Below, piece after piece: positions 1 through 13,515 of a stretch of DNA of 64,000 nucleotides (positions are counted from its first letter, which is position 1; each line of letters begins with the position of its first letter). The translations under genes and the position numbers were made by a program. The notes below the pieces were generated by a model. It had not been told where the DNA came from, made no database searches, and saw only the letters and a list, made by a program, of their open reading frames with translations. This DNA is from Delphinapterus leucas (lineage: Eukaryota; Chordata; Mammalia; Artiodactyla; Monodontidae): contig NW_022098001.1 of NCBI RefSeq assembly GCF_002288925.2, forward strand, positions 6,300,256-6,364,255. Direction: 5' to 3'.

Positions 1-2076
1 CATTTTACTATAATTAATTCTTAAATGAAATTTTAATTTTTCATATTTAATTTTTAATTGAATGGGGCAGATTCAATTAGATCTGAATAGATTCCTACAA
101 GTAGAAAAGACATGAGCATTTTTAAGTCTTTTGAGCTGACAAATCATTTCCAGCGAAGTTGCAATAGTTTATACTCCATCAGTGATATATAAGAGTGAGC
201 ACAGCTTTTCAAAGGGTATATTAAAATTAGAAAACTATACTTTGTGCACAACTGGCAAAAACAATGACTTCATGATTTTCGAGGTTTAAAAATTCTTAAT
301 CAACAGCTAAAAAAACAGTGCTTCAAATGAGCTAACATGGATGATGGAGAGTAGTAATATAGCATTACTGTGACCAAGTTCCCAACATCAAAATACTTCC
401 AGATGTGAAGATTAAGTTTGAGGAGAAACAAGATATCCACATAATTTCAAAGTATCTCCCCAAAGACATGTATTAATTACAAAAGGAAAAAATAGTAACT
501 TTATAGTGGAGAAAACTGGCAGACAGTATGTTAACTAAGTGATCAAGGTTAACATCACCCGTAATATAATAAGATAAACTGACATTATGTACCTCTGATT
601 TGATGCACCAAGAAGGGCATATCAATTTTGTGGTATTCTTGCTAAAGATGCATAATCTCAATGAAATAATGAGAAAACACCAGTTAAGCCCAACTTAAGG
701 GCAGTCTACAATATAATTGACAAGAAAGTCCTTCTCAAAAGTACTAAGGTCATGAAAGAAAAGGGAAGACTGAGAAAGTCACAGAGTGAGCAGGCTAAGG
801 AGACATGGCAATCAAATGCAATGTGGGATCCTGCACTGGATCCCAGAACAGTAAAAGAACATTAGTGGAAAGACCGATGATGGGATAAAGTCTGTACTTT
901 ATAGTAGTGTACCAATCTTAATTTCTTGGTTTTGCTAATTGAACTGTGGGGATGTAAGACATTAACATTTGGGGAAATTGGCTGACCGGTACTATTTGTG
1001 TAACTTTTCAGTAAGCCTAAAATTATTTCAAAACAAAAATTAAAAAAAAAAGACCTAACACTTCAAAAAGAATATTTTTAAATACGATTATTATGAAAAG
1101 TCACTGATACTAATGATACAAATTTCCAAATACCATGAAATTCTCATCAAGAGACAAGTCATTGTTCTCTTTCATAATCTTCAAACATACCACAGGATTG
1201 TCAGCCAAGGTCATACTGATCTTGGAGATTAAATTTCTGAGTTGACAACTGCTTTACAGTCCCTATCTAAGGCAGTGGTTCTCAACCAGGTTTGTTTTAG
1301 AAAATTTTGTTTTTTAGTAAATTCTATTTTAATTTCTACATGAGAAAAAGGCTAAAAAGGGCTTCAGTTAATGTGGTTTGGTATTGCTAGTTAATGAGAG
1401 TCCAACTGAGCTTCTTTTTAGTACAGGAAAGTCATAAGAGATGTTTTCAGTTGGTACCACTAAAACATCATGTAATAAGTCCTATTTCTGAGCTAACTTA
1501 TGCTTTCATAAATAAGAGTAGTGGAAAGAACAAAGAACTTAAATACAGATGATCTAAAGTTCAATCTAATGACAAACTTCCACCTTCCCCAAAAAACATG
1601 TATTAAAAATCCATCATATGCATAGCACTACAATAAATGCTTGGATAAAAAAAGATAAGACACTCTTTCCTCATCAAGAGATTAAACTCCCTACATCAAT
1701 AGCCTCATCTGTAAAAAGGGAGTAACATACATGTCCTATCCACCTTACAGGGATACTGCAAAGATAAAATAAGTTAGCTGATGACAAATGCTTCAACAAG
1801 TTTTAAAGCAGTATATAAGAAATCATAAAATTCCATCTAGGTCAAGAACATAAGGCTTCTATGTCACCTTTACATGAAGTCACAGAATAATATATCTGCA
1901 AATATTAAGGTAAAGGTTGAAACTTTATTTTTCCTTTTGTCTTACTGAAGTAATAGTGGTAGCTGATAACATGACCACATGAGTATCAACTACCTGAAGA
2001 GCTACACACTTTGTAGGCAGATATTTTTAGTTTCTTAAAACATGTATGATTCAGCCATTATTTATATGGTCTATGT
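1..2076. other. DCAF13 intron 7, mostly unassigned
   Basis: AT-rich intron sequence 3' of exon 7. Apart from a possible L1-type tail near 1,050, I see nothing I can support; no next DCAF13 exon was found. Confidence 0.6.
800..1055 (+). repeat. Possible old L1-type 3' end
   Basis: Ends TTTCAGTAAGCCTAAAATTATTTCAAAAC then an A run, the usual tail of older mammalian L1 copies. Weak; the start is not defined. Confidence 0.4.
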
Positions 2077-2291
2077 CAGGGATCAGCTAATTTTTTCTGT
2101 GAACGGCCAAATAATAAACATTTTTGGCTTTGTGGGTCATATGGTCTCTGTTGCAACTACTCAACTCAGGCGTTATAGCACAAAAGCAGCCACATTCCAT
2201 ACAGAAATAAATGTGGCTATACTCCAGTAAAACTTTACAGAAACAGGCAGCAGACAGGATTTGGTCCACAGATCACAGTTTATCATCCCTG
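2077..2291 (+). mobile_element. Ancient hAT-type MER element, copy 1
   Basis: Starts CAGGGATCAGCTAATTTTTT and ends CATCCCTG, with the inner phrase GGCTTTGTGGGTCATATGGT. It shares this structure with the copy at 6832-7058. Left of DCAF13 exon 7. Confidence 0.7.
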
Positions 2292-2493
2292 GTCTGTATC
2301 ATTTTGAAAACTGAGAATACTTTTTAAGAAGCGCTTCTCTAATGTGGGAAATATTTTTTTTTTTAGCAAAACAAACAGCAATTTTCTAGAGTATATGAAG
2401 GAATATTACCTAGGAAAACATATTTCATTAGTAAGACATACAACTGAGTTATTGCTGATAGAAATTAAGTAAGTTTTAAAGAGGGAAACTTAC

Positions 2494-2576
2494 TTGTAAT
2501 CTTCGTTTGCTGCAGTAAAAATGAAAGCTTCCATAGGGTTCCAGCAAATTGTATTTGTTCTCATATCTAAGATGAC
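2494..2576 (-). CDS. DCAF13: DCAF13 coding exon 7
   Basis: Codes for residues 235-261, VILDMRTNTICWNPMEAFIF TAANEDY, ending two bases into the next codon (N) at a GTAAGT donor. The acceptor is TTTTCTTAG. It is the last DCAF13 exon found; no match to the next exon (LYTFDMRALDTP-type sequence) was seen between 1 and 2493. Confidence 0.93.
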
Positions 2577-3057
2577 CTAAGAAAAGAAGCATACACTAAC
2601 CCATTACTATGAAATTAAGTCCCTCTAAAATGGATAAATTCCCACTTCATTTCCCTTCCTTCTTTTCCCATTGATTTAAGCAAGTACTTTAGTAAACACC
2701 TATTATGTGCACAGTACTTGGCTCAATGCAATAGGAAAAGAAAATCAATAATTGTTTACTGAACACACAGGCAGAGTGCTAAATACTGAAAAATATAAAA
2801 ATGCTTAATAAATGGTCCCTTGACCTCAAAAAGCTTATAGTTTAGTCAGGAAAATGAGATACACATTAAGAAGAGTTAAAATATAAACAGTGAAGCAGCA
2901 AATAATCAAGTATCAAATCAGGGGCAAAATTAATGGTGAGCTTAGGGTTAAAGTGGAGAAGAAAGGTTTCAAAAGATAAGCATGATTTGAGCTGATCTGT
3001 GAAGGTCCAGAAATATTATCATGTTTCTCAAAAGGAACATTCTGGGCAGGATAATCT

Positions 3058-3204
3058 TTTGTTGTGTGTGACTGTCCACTGGAGGATATTTAGCCTCTCG
3101 GGAGCCGGCCCATTAAATGCGAGTTAACAGTCTTTTAAATGTCCCTCCCACACTTCCAAAAATACACTTGGTGGGGTGGTACAACCCCTGAATGAGAACA
3201 GCTA
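3058..3204 (-). mobile_element. MER20-like hAT element
   Basis: Plus strand reads GTGACTGTCCACTGGAGGATATTTAGC and ends GAATGAGAACAGCT, a diverged reverse copy of the MER20-type pattern. The boundaries are approximate. Confidence 0.5.
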
Positions 3205-3459
3205 CATTAAGGAGAGAAAAGATAGAAGAAACATTGATAGTCTAGTAGCTGGAACAGAGAAATAACAGAAAATAGCACGTCTGCATCCATCAACGTGACA
3301 TACATGTAACAAACCCTGACTAAAGCAAATAAATAAATGGAATACAATTTGGGACCAGATTTTGGAGGCGCTTGAGAGCTACAGTTCTTTTCTTCAACCT
3401 AAAAGTAATGAAGCACTATTATTAACAACTGAGAATGGAGGAGTGAAGGAGGTAGAAAT

Positions 3460-3620
3460 TACTATTATTAAACTAGTACTTCATGTTAGCATTCTGCTAA
3501 ATGCTTAAGTATCTTGTTTTATTCTTACCATTGGGCTGCAAGGTAGCTATTAATACCACCATTTCACAGGAGAAACACAGGTTAAGTTACCTGCTTAAAG
3601 TCTAACACCAAAGTTCATGC
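3460..3620 (+). repeat. MIR
   Basis: MIR core pattern: CATTCTGCTAAATGCTTAAG ... ACCACCATTTCACAGGAGAA ... GTTAAGTTACCTGCTTAAAG. Confidence 0.6.
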
Positions 3621-4193
3621 AGGATCTTCCCTCCATATCACATGACTGAGTGAAATGATTGGAGTGGTAGTATACTTTGGAAAGATTATCCTATTTATCT
3701 AGTTCAAACTTTAAGGAATATACTCTACTCCTAATATTTCTGAATTTATTACCTGTTAGGAACAACAAAAATATTAAAAACATTTCCATTACGTGTGGAC
3801 ATCGGACTTGTGGCACACGAACAAGGTCTAGCTCTTCTTGCTCTCTCTCAATTCTAGCACCTGAAATCAACTTTATACCTTTTTACTTATAATGGCACTC
3901 CCCTCTTTACCAACAATATTTCTCTCCCTCTCTAGAATCAACTTAAGGTTGTATTAACTTTGATATCTAAGTCCTGGAATGACTGCTTTAGAACTGTTGG
4001 GAAATCTGACACCTTGAACAGGACAGAGCTTGTCTAAATAAAACGTCAACCCCCTTGGCATGTAACTAAACAAATAAAGGTAGTTATGTGAATTAGTTAT
4101 AAAACTTTCTGGAATAAAATACCATATGTGTCATATGATAATCACAGGGCCTGATGTAACAGGATGCAATACTTTTTTAAGAACTTCCAATTT

Positions 4194-4352
4194 GGGCTTC
4201 CCTGGTGGCGCAGTGGTTGAGAGTCCGCCTGCCGATGCAGGGGACGCAGGTTCGTGCCCAGGTTCGGGAAGATCCCACATGCCGCGGAGCGGCTGGGCCC
4301 GTGAGCCATGGCCGCTAAGCCTGTGCACCGCAAAAAAAAAAAAAAAAAAAAA
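4194..4352 (+). mobile_element. CHR-type SINE
   Basis: A tRNA-derived SINE starting GGGCTTCCCTGGTGGCGCAG and ending in an A run, with the duplication AAGAACTTCCAATT at 4179-4192 and 4353-4366. Low divergence. It lies in DCAF13 intron 6, antisense to the gene. Confidence 0.95.
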
Positions 4353-4631
4353 AAGAACTTCCAATTCAGTAAGTACAAACTAGATGCCTAAAATCTGCTG
4401 GCATTATGGAAGACACAAAGACTAGGATACAGTACCTCATGGAAATTTAAGGGTCTCTAACAAGCAACAGGAAATTGAGAGAATGCCATTATGATCATTT
4501 TGGGTTCTAAGGATACCTCTATTAAAGAGTTTTTTAATTCTGAAAAAACATTTGCTCCATATTTTCAGTCACTCCACTTACAGGGGGATGCATTAACAAC
4601 TGTATAAAGCAGAAGACAAATTGAAACTCAC

Positions 4632-4709
4632 CTTTTTCAGAGGAGTAGCTTGCCTCATATCATATAGTACTATATTCCTGTCAGAAGCACAACTTCCCAA
4701 GAGAAATGT
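4632..4709 (-). CDS. DCAF13: DCAF13 coding exon 6
   Basis: Codes for residues 209-234, TFLLGSCASDRNIVLYDMRQ ATPLKK. The SDRNIVLYDMR stretch is the WDXR-like end of a blade (YDMR here), the type of motif used for DDB1 contact in DCAF proteins. It is 78 bases, phase 0, with a TTTTTAG acceptor and a GTGAGT donor. Confidence 0.94.
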
Positions 4710-5270
4710 CTAAAAATAAGTATAACAATCATCAGTTAAAAGCTAGGCTTGGCAGCAAACCATGTCCATTCAGTGAACAAATGATTTAATTACCCTCAAT
4801 GTTTATGTTTAAGATACAAAGTTATAACATTAAAGTCCATTTTCAGAGGGTACAATGAATCACTCATAATCTCAGCAACCTAAGCCAAGTATTTTCATTG
4901 TTAAATCCCCACTTTAGATGCCTGTGATGATACTGTACAGATAATTCTGCATTCTATTTTAAAACAACATATTTTACTTATCCATTCTTCAACTTAGACC
5001 TGTTTCCTGTTCTTCAGTATTATAAATAACACTTCAAAAAACATTTGCATACATTTAGCTCTTCTTTTTCTAAGGGTAAGATTTTAGTAGTGGCGTTACT
5101 CAATCAAAAAGTATGAACAATTTTATGGCTTTTGATATTTAGGAGTAATTGTTTTCCAAAGAGTTGTACCAATATACATTACAATGTAGAAATATATTAA
5201 TTTTACTGCAACTGGGCAGCAATAGGTAGTGCCATTTAAAAATAATATCTGTATGGCAATATTTCCTATA

Positions 5271-5399
5271 TACTGTCATCCTTTGGCATCTGTGGGGGAC
5301 TGGTTTCAGGACCACCCACGGATACCAAAATCCACAGATGCATGAGTCCCTTGCCCTCTGTAACCACAGACACAGAACCCACGGATATGGAGGGCCTAC
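5271..5399 (-). mobile_element. Tigger-type MITE
   Basis: A short inverted-end repeat with the well-known mammalian phrases CATCTGTGGGGGACTGG and ACCCACGGATATGGAGGGCC. It matches non-autonomous Tigger-derived elements. It lies in DCAF13 intron 5. Confidence 0.7.
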
Positions 5400-6459
5400 T
5401 ATATAAATTACTGCTTTATTAGCAGTTAAACATTTCCTCATGTTTATTAACTCTCTGTATAAACTAGGTGTGTCCTTTGTCCAACTGTTCCAAGATGTTT
5501 AAAATATTTATTTGTAAGTCAGTTATAAATGTGCTAAGTGCTTACATAATCCTTGGCATAAGTGAAAATAAGCCATCTACCTACCAGTGGAGTCCCAAAT
5601 CCCACCCTTTGTAGTACCATTCCTCCTCACCCATGGTTCCTGACACAACTCTTGGCTTCTGCCTCCATTATTCCTACTGCAAGCGTTAACAGGAACTAGA
5701 AGAGTTATTTACTAAGCAGCTGTATGGCCTGCTACCTCCTACTACATGGGTGTATATAGTTCAAATAAAACTCATAAAGCCAATGCTACCATCACGATCT
5801 CTTCTCAGTTCTTTCCAAAACCCTCCTTCTTAAACCACTTCTTCTCTGAGCCTTTCCCCTAGTTAGTGACTCTCTCAACCTTTCTTAGTTTCTCATTATG
5901 TCACTCCAAAGTCTGACCAGGTTCTGTTTCTAAAAGTAAAGACTTTAATTTGAACAAAGCAAAAAATTCTACCTAGACGGAAAGCTGACTTTCATACTGT
6001 AAAATGTAGCGCTGCTCAGCATAAACTTTTGGCTTTATGAGAATTCTAGGCTTCAATATTTTAACAGAAAATTAATGATTAGGAGACAAATACACTCCAT
6101 TTGTTCATAGCAACACGCCCTTTCCATTAAGTTTAATACAGGGTAAGAGACATGCACACCATTTGCTTTTACCACTAAGTCAGTTCGTAGGTTAATAAAA
6201 CACGCATTCACACACAGCTGAACAAATAGAGTTTTTATACAGGCAAATTTGAAAAACATGGTTGCTAGGTCATCACTAATAATTAATTATGATTTTAGAA
6301 TTGGCCATCAGCTCTTCTGACACAGGTGTTCACCAAAACAGAGAAACAAAAGATCTCATTTACCCTTTAGAGAACTAGGAATCAGTATCTGTCTGTTCCT
6401 CCTGTTTATTTTTTTTTTTAAATAGCAGTAACACCACCATCTTAAATTTGGGGAGAACC

Positions 6460-6640
6460 TTTTAAAAATATTCACATATATTATCACATTTTACGCTTAC
6501 AACAAACCTATGACACACAATGGAAGATATAATTAATCTCATTTTAAAAATAAACAAATACAGAGAAAAACTGTGACTTGCATAAGGTCAATGCAAAGGC
6601 ATGCTGGCAGGAAATACAGTTCCAGCCTAGGTCCACCACA
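6460..6640 (+). repeat. MIR
   Basis: MIR-like ATTATCACATTTTACGCTTA CAACAAACCTATG ... GTGACTTGCATAAGGTC, followed by the GGCAGGAAATAC block. Confidence 0.6.
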
Positions 6641-6831
6641 AGTAAGACATAAAATGTTCCCACAAGTTGCTTGTGTTTGTAACCTGCTTCTGCCTAGTGT
6701 CACCTTGGGCTGGCTCTGCAAAGCTGGCTTGCCCCTTCATGCCATATCTCACCTCTACAACCAAGGGAAACACAGGGAAGGTAGACAGAGGATGGAGTGA
6801 GGAAGATATAGTAGGGACAGATACCCTGTAC

Positions 6832-7058
6832 CAGCGGGAAGCAAACATTTTCTGTAAAGGGCCAGAAAGGAAGTATTTTAGGCTTTGTGGGCCATATGGT
6901 TTCTGCAGTGCTTTCTTTACTTTGTAGTGCAAATGCCGTTACAAACAATAAATGAGCAAAAGGGCATAGCACGGCTGTGTTTCAGTAAAACTTTTTTTTT
7001 TTTTTTTTTTTAACAAAAACAGGCAGTGGGCTCATAGACCATAGCTTGGCAACCCCTG
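6832..7058 (+). mobile_element. Ancient hAT-type MER element, copy 2
   Basis: The same family as 2077-2291: CAGCGGGAAGCAAACATTTT... GGCTTTGTGGGCCATATGGT ... ending AACCCCTG. A run of T at about 6,991-7,012 has expanded inside it. Confidence 0.7.
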
Positions 7059-7510
7059 CTCTAGACCTGCAGCCTCTCCCAGAAGTGTATATGCAGGTGT
7101 GTGCTGGAGGCAGGAGGGCATCCTCTGACTGACTTCTCAGCAGCACCTCAAAGCCAAGTTCACATCACACCGCAGCACCTCAGTCTTAATACGCTGCTAC
7201 TCTGACTTAACCTTTTTCCCTCCTTTTATCAGTTAGGGTCTCTAAGAGTGTAAAACTTGAAGATCAGGATTTTCTCTGATACCATCTAACAAGATAATCT
7301 CCTGATAATTTCTAAAATCAGCTTACACATGCAGTGATTTCCTTTTCTTTCTGCAGGAAAAGCCATCTTTACTGAGTCTTCTGGAAAATGAGTTCATCAA
7401 TTGTTACGTATTCAGGAAAAGCTCAGGGAAAAGTCTGGAGTCCAGGGGATAGCTTTGCCTTCAGGGAAACCTCCTTTCCCAAATTCGGACCTGAATAAAC
7501 AATAAGTAGG

Positions 7511-7860
7511 AACTTCCCTGGTGGCGCAGTGGTTAAGAATCTGCCTGCCAATGCAGGGGACAAGGGTTCGAGCCCTGGTCCGGGAAGATCCCACATGCCA
7601 CGGAGCAACTAAGCCCGTGTGCCACAGCTACTGAGCCTGCGTTCTAGAACCCGCGAGCCACAACTACTGAGCCACGTGCCACAACTACTGAAGCCCGTGC
7701 GCCTAGAGCCCGTGCTCCACAACAAGAGAAGCCACCACAATGAGAAGCCCACACACCGCAACGAAGAGTCGTCCCCGCTCACCGCAACTAGAGAAAGCCC
7801 ACATTCAGCGACAAAGACCCAATGCAGCCAAAAATAAAATAAATAAATTTATAAAAAAAA
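7511..7860 (+). mobile_element. CHR-type SINE, long form
   Basis: Begins AACTTCCCTGGTGGCGCAGT and extends through repeated ACTGAGCC / CCACAACTACTG phrases to an A-rich tail. The short duplication AAGTAGG is present on both sides. It lies in DCAF13 intron 5. Confidence 0.92.
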
Positions 7861-8439
7861 AAGTAGGCTAATCTCTAACTCTTCCCTTAGACCTGGAAGA
7901 AATTAGGAATCACAGTTCAGACTTTTGAGCAAAGAAAAATATAACTAATTATCATGTAGTACAAAAATAACCACGCATATTATTTTGAAGCACTGGTGCC
8001 CCTGCCATGTACAAATAATTAAAGAAAACAATGCTCAACACTCCTTCTTCTGACCTCCAAGAGAGTTAAGAAAAATTAACATTTTCCTAAAGGTACAAAG
8101 ATGTTAATCTGTGGAACATCGAGTGTTGAAGGCACAAATAAAACTGGAGTTTCACAGGACAGTGTGTACTTGGATTCTACCCCCACGAGCACATGCACAC
8201 ACCCACCTCTTAACAGTGCTGAACACTAGTATCTGGGACTATAACTGTAGGCAAACATGTCAAGACCTGACCAAAGGTATAAGAACTCAGATATAATCTG
8301 GAAAATGGACCAAATGCTAGAACACCATTAAAATTCAGAAAATTCTTGTATGATACATTCAAAAGTTTCCTAAACAGAGCTGAAATTACTAGATAATAAG
8401 AAAACAATAAGCAGAACATATTTCAAAAAGGAACATTAC

Positions 8440-8595
8440 CTCAATTGGGTTAAATTTAACACTGCTTATACTGTCAAATCCCCAAGTCATTGAACATATA
8501 GGACTGGTTCTTTGTTCATCCCAAATGTCTACTTGCTGTCCACATGTGGCAAAAACAGCTTCTTTCCAGTGATGATCAATTCCTGTATACACTGT
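8440..8595 (-). CDS. DCAF13: DCAF13 coding exon 5
   Basis: Codes for residues 157-208, TVYTGIDHHWKEAVFATCGQ through SSVKFNPIE. It includes the WD dipeptide block QQVDIWDEQRTSPICSM, a full WD40 blade. It is 156 bases, phase 0, with a TTTAAAAG acceptor and a GTAATG donor. Confidence 0.95.
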
Positions 8596-10175
8596 CTTTT
8601 AAAGCAAAGATGTTGTTATAGATGAGTCTTTTCATTAGTACTTCAAATCTACAGAATATTTTAAATATATTTCTCTACACTCTCATTTGTTTAAGAAAAT
8701 CCCAGTTCACAAAGAAGTTTCTTTGAAGCCCTCACTGAAAGGAGAAAACTCTACCATAAGAAATGATGTTTCTTATCACACATTCTGGGCACAAAGAAAA
8801 ATGTTAACATGGGATGTATTTAATTAAGTTTGAATACATATCACTGAAGTAATTTTTAAATCATCATTGGGTATTGAAGGATCTTGGAACCAACTAATGA
8901 AACACAAAGGTAATTTCTAAAAAACTTAATTCCACATTTAACATATGAAGTACTGATTCCCAGGACAGAAACACAGATACAGACAACTGCATTAAAATTT
9001 ATGGGGAGAAATAAAATTGGCGAGCGTGGATGCTAAGACTGTTAAAAGCAATAAAATCTCATAAATTTGGTATTATTTACTTAAAAATATGCGACTCATC
9101 TATTCAGGACCAGCTTAAAGTCTACCTTCGTACTGTATGGCAAAAAATGTTTGCAAAGCAAATTAAAGGGAACTATTTAGTCAATACTTTAAGCTTTTAA
9201 GAACTCTTATCAGCATCCACAGATTTAGAATTATTTTCTATTCATGAAGGCAAGTCCTACAAACTTTTCCATAATAAGAATTAACCCCCAATACCACAGA
9301 GAAGGGGTAACACTAAATGTTTCAAAAATCTTTGGAACTCCTAGAGAAAAGACATTTTACAAGAATGAAACCAATTTTGTTTTACGAATTACTAATTTTT
9401 TACCATCTGCAAATTATTTCCATTTCATACTAATATCCCACCTCCACGTCCCTTCAAGAACACTTAGATTGACCATTAGAACACAGGAAGGCCCTGATCA
9501 TGGGCTGGACCCCTCATCTAAAGAAAGAACATTTAGAACTTCTTGAAACCTGAAAAGCAGAACCTAAATATATACTAAATATAATACTGAAATGACAAAG
9601 AGATTTTAAAGATGCGATATTTAAAGATTAATTCTAATTTCAGAATTTCACTTAGTATCAAAACGTAAGCATTAAAAAACATGGGTAGGCCAAATTATCT
9701 GAATTATTAAACTATAACTAAACTATATCATCTGATTTGCAGAATGTTAAGAAATGTAAGTAAGATTTATACAAAAACCACACTATTGCATTTATTCATT
9801 TCCTAAAGAATTCTTTCAAGTAAGAAATTCTGAGCTTTGTGAAAGATCCATGATGATATAAATCAGAAGTTGAAGCACTTTTTTCTGACCTTTACAGATT
9901 TCCTCCCATGTTCTTGCTATAGGAAATATTTCACTGCATCCTCTAGCTAAAAACAGAAACTGAACCCTACTGCAATGAACACCGAAGAACTGTTCAAATT
10001 CTTGAACTGCAAAGGACATTCATTGCATTAAATGTTGCTTAGAACAGGTCAATTATTGCAGCCTAAAGTGTCTGATTTCTTATTTATATCTTTTTTGAAG
10101 TTAAAATTATGAAATAATTGTAGGTAAAAGAGAAGAATTCTAATAGCCCAAGTATGGGTCAATTTATTTTTGTAC
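8596..10175. other. DCAF13 intron 4
   Basis: Intron between exons 4 and 5, with the expected splice ends. AT-rich; no gene, RNA or repeat that I can name. Confidence 0.7.
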
Positions 10176-10265
10176 CTTTCCTAATATTGTATGCAATGGT
10201 TCCTCCTCTTCTCCATAGCTTGGTCCATCCATTTTCCACTGCTTCACAGTTTTGTCATCACCAAC
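10176..10265 (-). CDS. DCAF13: DCAF13 coding exon 4
   Basis: Codes for residues 127-156, VGDDKTVKQWKMDGPSYGEE through EEPLHTILGK. VKQW is the strand-c/WD-type end of a blade. The exon is 90 bases, phase 0 at both ends, with a TTTCTAG acceptor and a GTACAA donor. Confidence 0.94.
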
Positions 10266-11049
10266 CTAGAAATATTTATGATGATGATGATAATGAACAA
10301 GGTATAAACTGTACACTTGCCAACACATACATCAAATTATAAACCTCTCAGTTTAAAAAATAACACATACCATATTCTTCCAGTACTGTATTTATTGATG
10401 CATTTATGTCCCACCTTGTTATAGTAAAGATTTGTGACAAACACATGAAGTACATAAAATTTAAAACAGCATGAGCAGAGCAAAAGAAGAGTAGGGTAGA
10501 AACAAAGTTAGGTCATAAACATGGCAAAAACTGCATTATTGTAATAAAGATGACTTTTCAAATTAGGGAGAAAAATGAATTACAATAAAATGGTATTGTG
10601 AGATCAGGTCGGTCATTTAAGAAGTATGAACCAATCTGACATCTTATATAAAAATAAAATTCCAGGTAATTTTAAAGGTAAAAAATGCCACAAAACCCAT
10701 TAAAAATACTAGAGAGAAGGCATTTTTAAATCTTGGCATGGGTAAAGTCCTTCTCTTCATGACATAAAACTCCAGAAACTATTAAGTCAGAGGTTGTCAA
10801 ACTGTGAAGTGTAGACTTCTGAAGGACCCTGAGAATTTTTCAGGGGTCCAGGAGGTTGAGACTATTTTCGTGTTAGTAAAGGCATTGCTTGTCTTTTCAC
10901 TAAGCTGACAGTTGCACAGATGGTGAAATAAATGGTGAGTAGAACTGTTGGCGCCTTAGCCCAAATGAAAGCAAGGCAACAAACTATGGTAAATTAGACT
11001 TTGGTATGTGGCAGATACGTTCAAGATAGTAGGTAAACATCGATTTTAC

Positions 11050-12540
11050 TAACTTTTTTTGGAAATGTTTCCTCAGGCAAGGGAAACAAATGGGACTCCA
11101 TCAAACTTAAAAAACTTTTGTACAGCAAAGAAAACTATCAACAAAATGAAAAGGCAAACGATATTGGCAAACGATATATCCAATAACGGGTTAATATCCA
11201 AAGTATACAAAGAACTCATACAACTCAGTATCAAAAAAACAACTCAAATAAAAAATGGCAGAGGCTCTGTATAGACTTTTTTTAAAGAAGACAAACAGAT
11301 GGCAAATTAGACACAGGAAAAGATGCTCAACATTACTAACCATCAGGCAAATGCAAATCAAAACCACAATCAGATATCACCTTACACCTGTCAGAATGGT
11401 TATTATCAAAGCCAACAAATAACAAGTGTTGGTGAGGATGCAGAGAAAAGGAAACCTTTGTGCACTGTTGGTGGGGATGGAAATTGGTGTAGCCACTATG
11501 GAAAACAGCATGGAGATTCCTCAAAAAATTAAAAATAGAACTACCGTATGACCCAGCAATTCAACTCCTAGGTATTTATTGGAAGATAACAAAAACACTA
11601 ATCAGAAAAGATATAAGCACCCCTATGCCCAATGCAGCATTATTAACAATACAAGACAGGGAAGCAACCTAAGTGTCCATCAACAGATGAATGGATAAAG
11701 AAAATGTATTATATACATACAATGGAATATAACTCAGCCATAAAAAAAGAATGAAATCTTGCGATCTGCAAGAACATTGATGGACCTAGAGGGTATAATG
11801 CTAAGTGAAATAAGTCAGACAGAGAAAGATAAACACTGTATGATTTCACTTATATGTGAAATCTAAAAAACAAATGAACAAACATAACAAAATGGAAACA
11901 GAATTATCAATATAGAGCACAAAAAGGTGGATGCCAGAGGGGAGGGGTAGGGGAATGAGAGAAATAGGTAAGAGAGATTAAGAGGTATGAACTTCCAGTT
12001 GCAAAATAAGTGTACAGTGTATATAGTCAATAACTATGGGTATCTGTATATATGGTGACATCATAACTAGACTTACTGCGGTGATCATTTTGAAATGCAT
12101 AGAAATATTGAATCACTATATTGTACACCAAGAACTAACAGTGCTGTAGGTCAATTATACTTCAAAAACAGAAAAACAAACTTATAGAAAAAGAGATGAG
12201 ATTTGTGGTTACCATAGGTGGAAGGGGGAAACTGGATGAAGGCAGTGAAAGGTCCAAACTTATTTATAAGATAAATATTAGAGATGTAATGTACAACATG
12301 ATAAATATAATTAACATGGCTGTATGTTATATATGAAAGTTGTTGAGACTAAACCCTAAGAGTTCTCATCACAAGAAAAAAAATCCTTTTTCTATTTCTT
12401 TAATTTTGTATCTATATGAGATGATGGATGTTCACTCAACTTACTGTGATAATCATTTCATGATGCATGTAAGTCAAATCATTATTGCTGTACACCTTAA
12501 ACTTACACAGTACTATATGTCAATTATACCTCCATAAAAC
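11050..12540 (+). mobile_element. Old L1 3' fragment(s) in DCAF13 intron 3
   Basis: Plus-orientation L1 ORF2 C-terminal sequence ([40 protein letters not shown], then a [14 protein letters not shown] antisense shadow) followed by 3' UTR-type sequence to about 12,540. Many stops. Confidence 0.8.
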
Positions 12541-12734
12541 CGTTTCTAATCCCCAAAATAAAAATGTTTCTAAACCTAACAATTACTTTCAACTGTTTTC
12601 ACTCCCCAGGATTGACTATTATTGCTTATGCAGACTATTAAAACAGCCTCCAAACTGATCACTTACTGCTGTCAAAATCTCAAAGCTCAGCTTAGATTCT
12701 GTCATTCCCCTATTAAAAAGCTTTCAATGAACTT

Positions 12735-13165
12735 GAACAGGTATTTGTACATGATAGCATTATTCACAAAAGCCGAAAGTTGGAAATAACCCAAACGTCC
12801 ATTGATGGATGAATGGATAAACAAAATGTGGTATATACATATAATGGAATATTATTCAGCCTTAAATAGGAAAGAAATTCTGATACATGCTACAACATGG
12901 ATGAGCCTTAAGGACTTTATACTAAGTGAAATAAATGAGACACACAGAGACACAAAGTCCAACAGTGATTACCGGGAGCTCGGGGGTGGGAGGTAGGCAT
13001 GGGAGATGTGGAGTTAGTATTTAATGGATACAGAGTTTCAGTCTGGGAAGGTGATAGTGGTGATGGTGTACAATGATGTGAATGTACTTAATGCCACTGA
13101 AATGTACACTTAAAAATGGTTAGAATGGTAAATTTTATGTTATGTATATTTTATCATACACAAAA
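12735..13165 (+). mobile_element. Second old L1 3' fragment
   Basis: Contains the ORF2 end WINKMWYIHIMEYYSALNRK and a 3' UTR ending in TTTTATCATACACAAAAA. Plus orientation, diverged. Confidence 0.78.
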
Positions 13166-13222
13166 ATCCTTCAATGATGTATTAATAATAGACAAAGGAG
13201 TACAAATTACTCATCTTGTTTT

Positions 13223-13515
13223 GTTTTCTCTTTTTAAAGTGGCTTTTTTTTTTTTTTTTGGCTGCCTTGGGTCCTCGTTGCTGCGCACAGGCTTTCTCTA
13301 GTTGCGGCGAGCGGGGGCTACTCTTGGTGCACGGGCTTCTCATTGCGGTGGCTTCTCCTGTTGTGGAGCACAGGCTCCAGAGCGCAGGCTCAGTAGCTGT
13401 GGCGCACGGGTTTAGTTGCTCCGCAGCATGTGGGATCTTCCCAGACCAGGGATCAAACCTGGGTCCCCTACATTGGCAGACGGATTCCTAACCAGTGTGC
13501 CACCAGGGAAGTCCC
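13223..13515 (-). mobile_element. CHR-type SINE, long form
   Basis: A minus-strand SINE with the perfect duplication TACTCATCTTGTTTT at 13208-13222 and 13516-13530. It lies in DCAF13 intron 3. Confidence 0.94.

Noticed and set aside
4126..4383. Short open frames reading GGAVVESPPADAGDAGSCPG and similar peptides, seen at several sites
   Set aside because: They are translations of the CHR-type SINE and recur wherever it is inserted (for example 18.6, 19.3, 45.8 and 46.3 kb). They are not genes.
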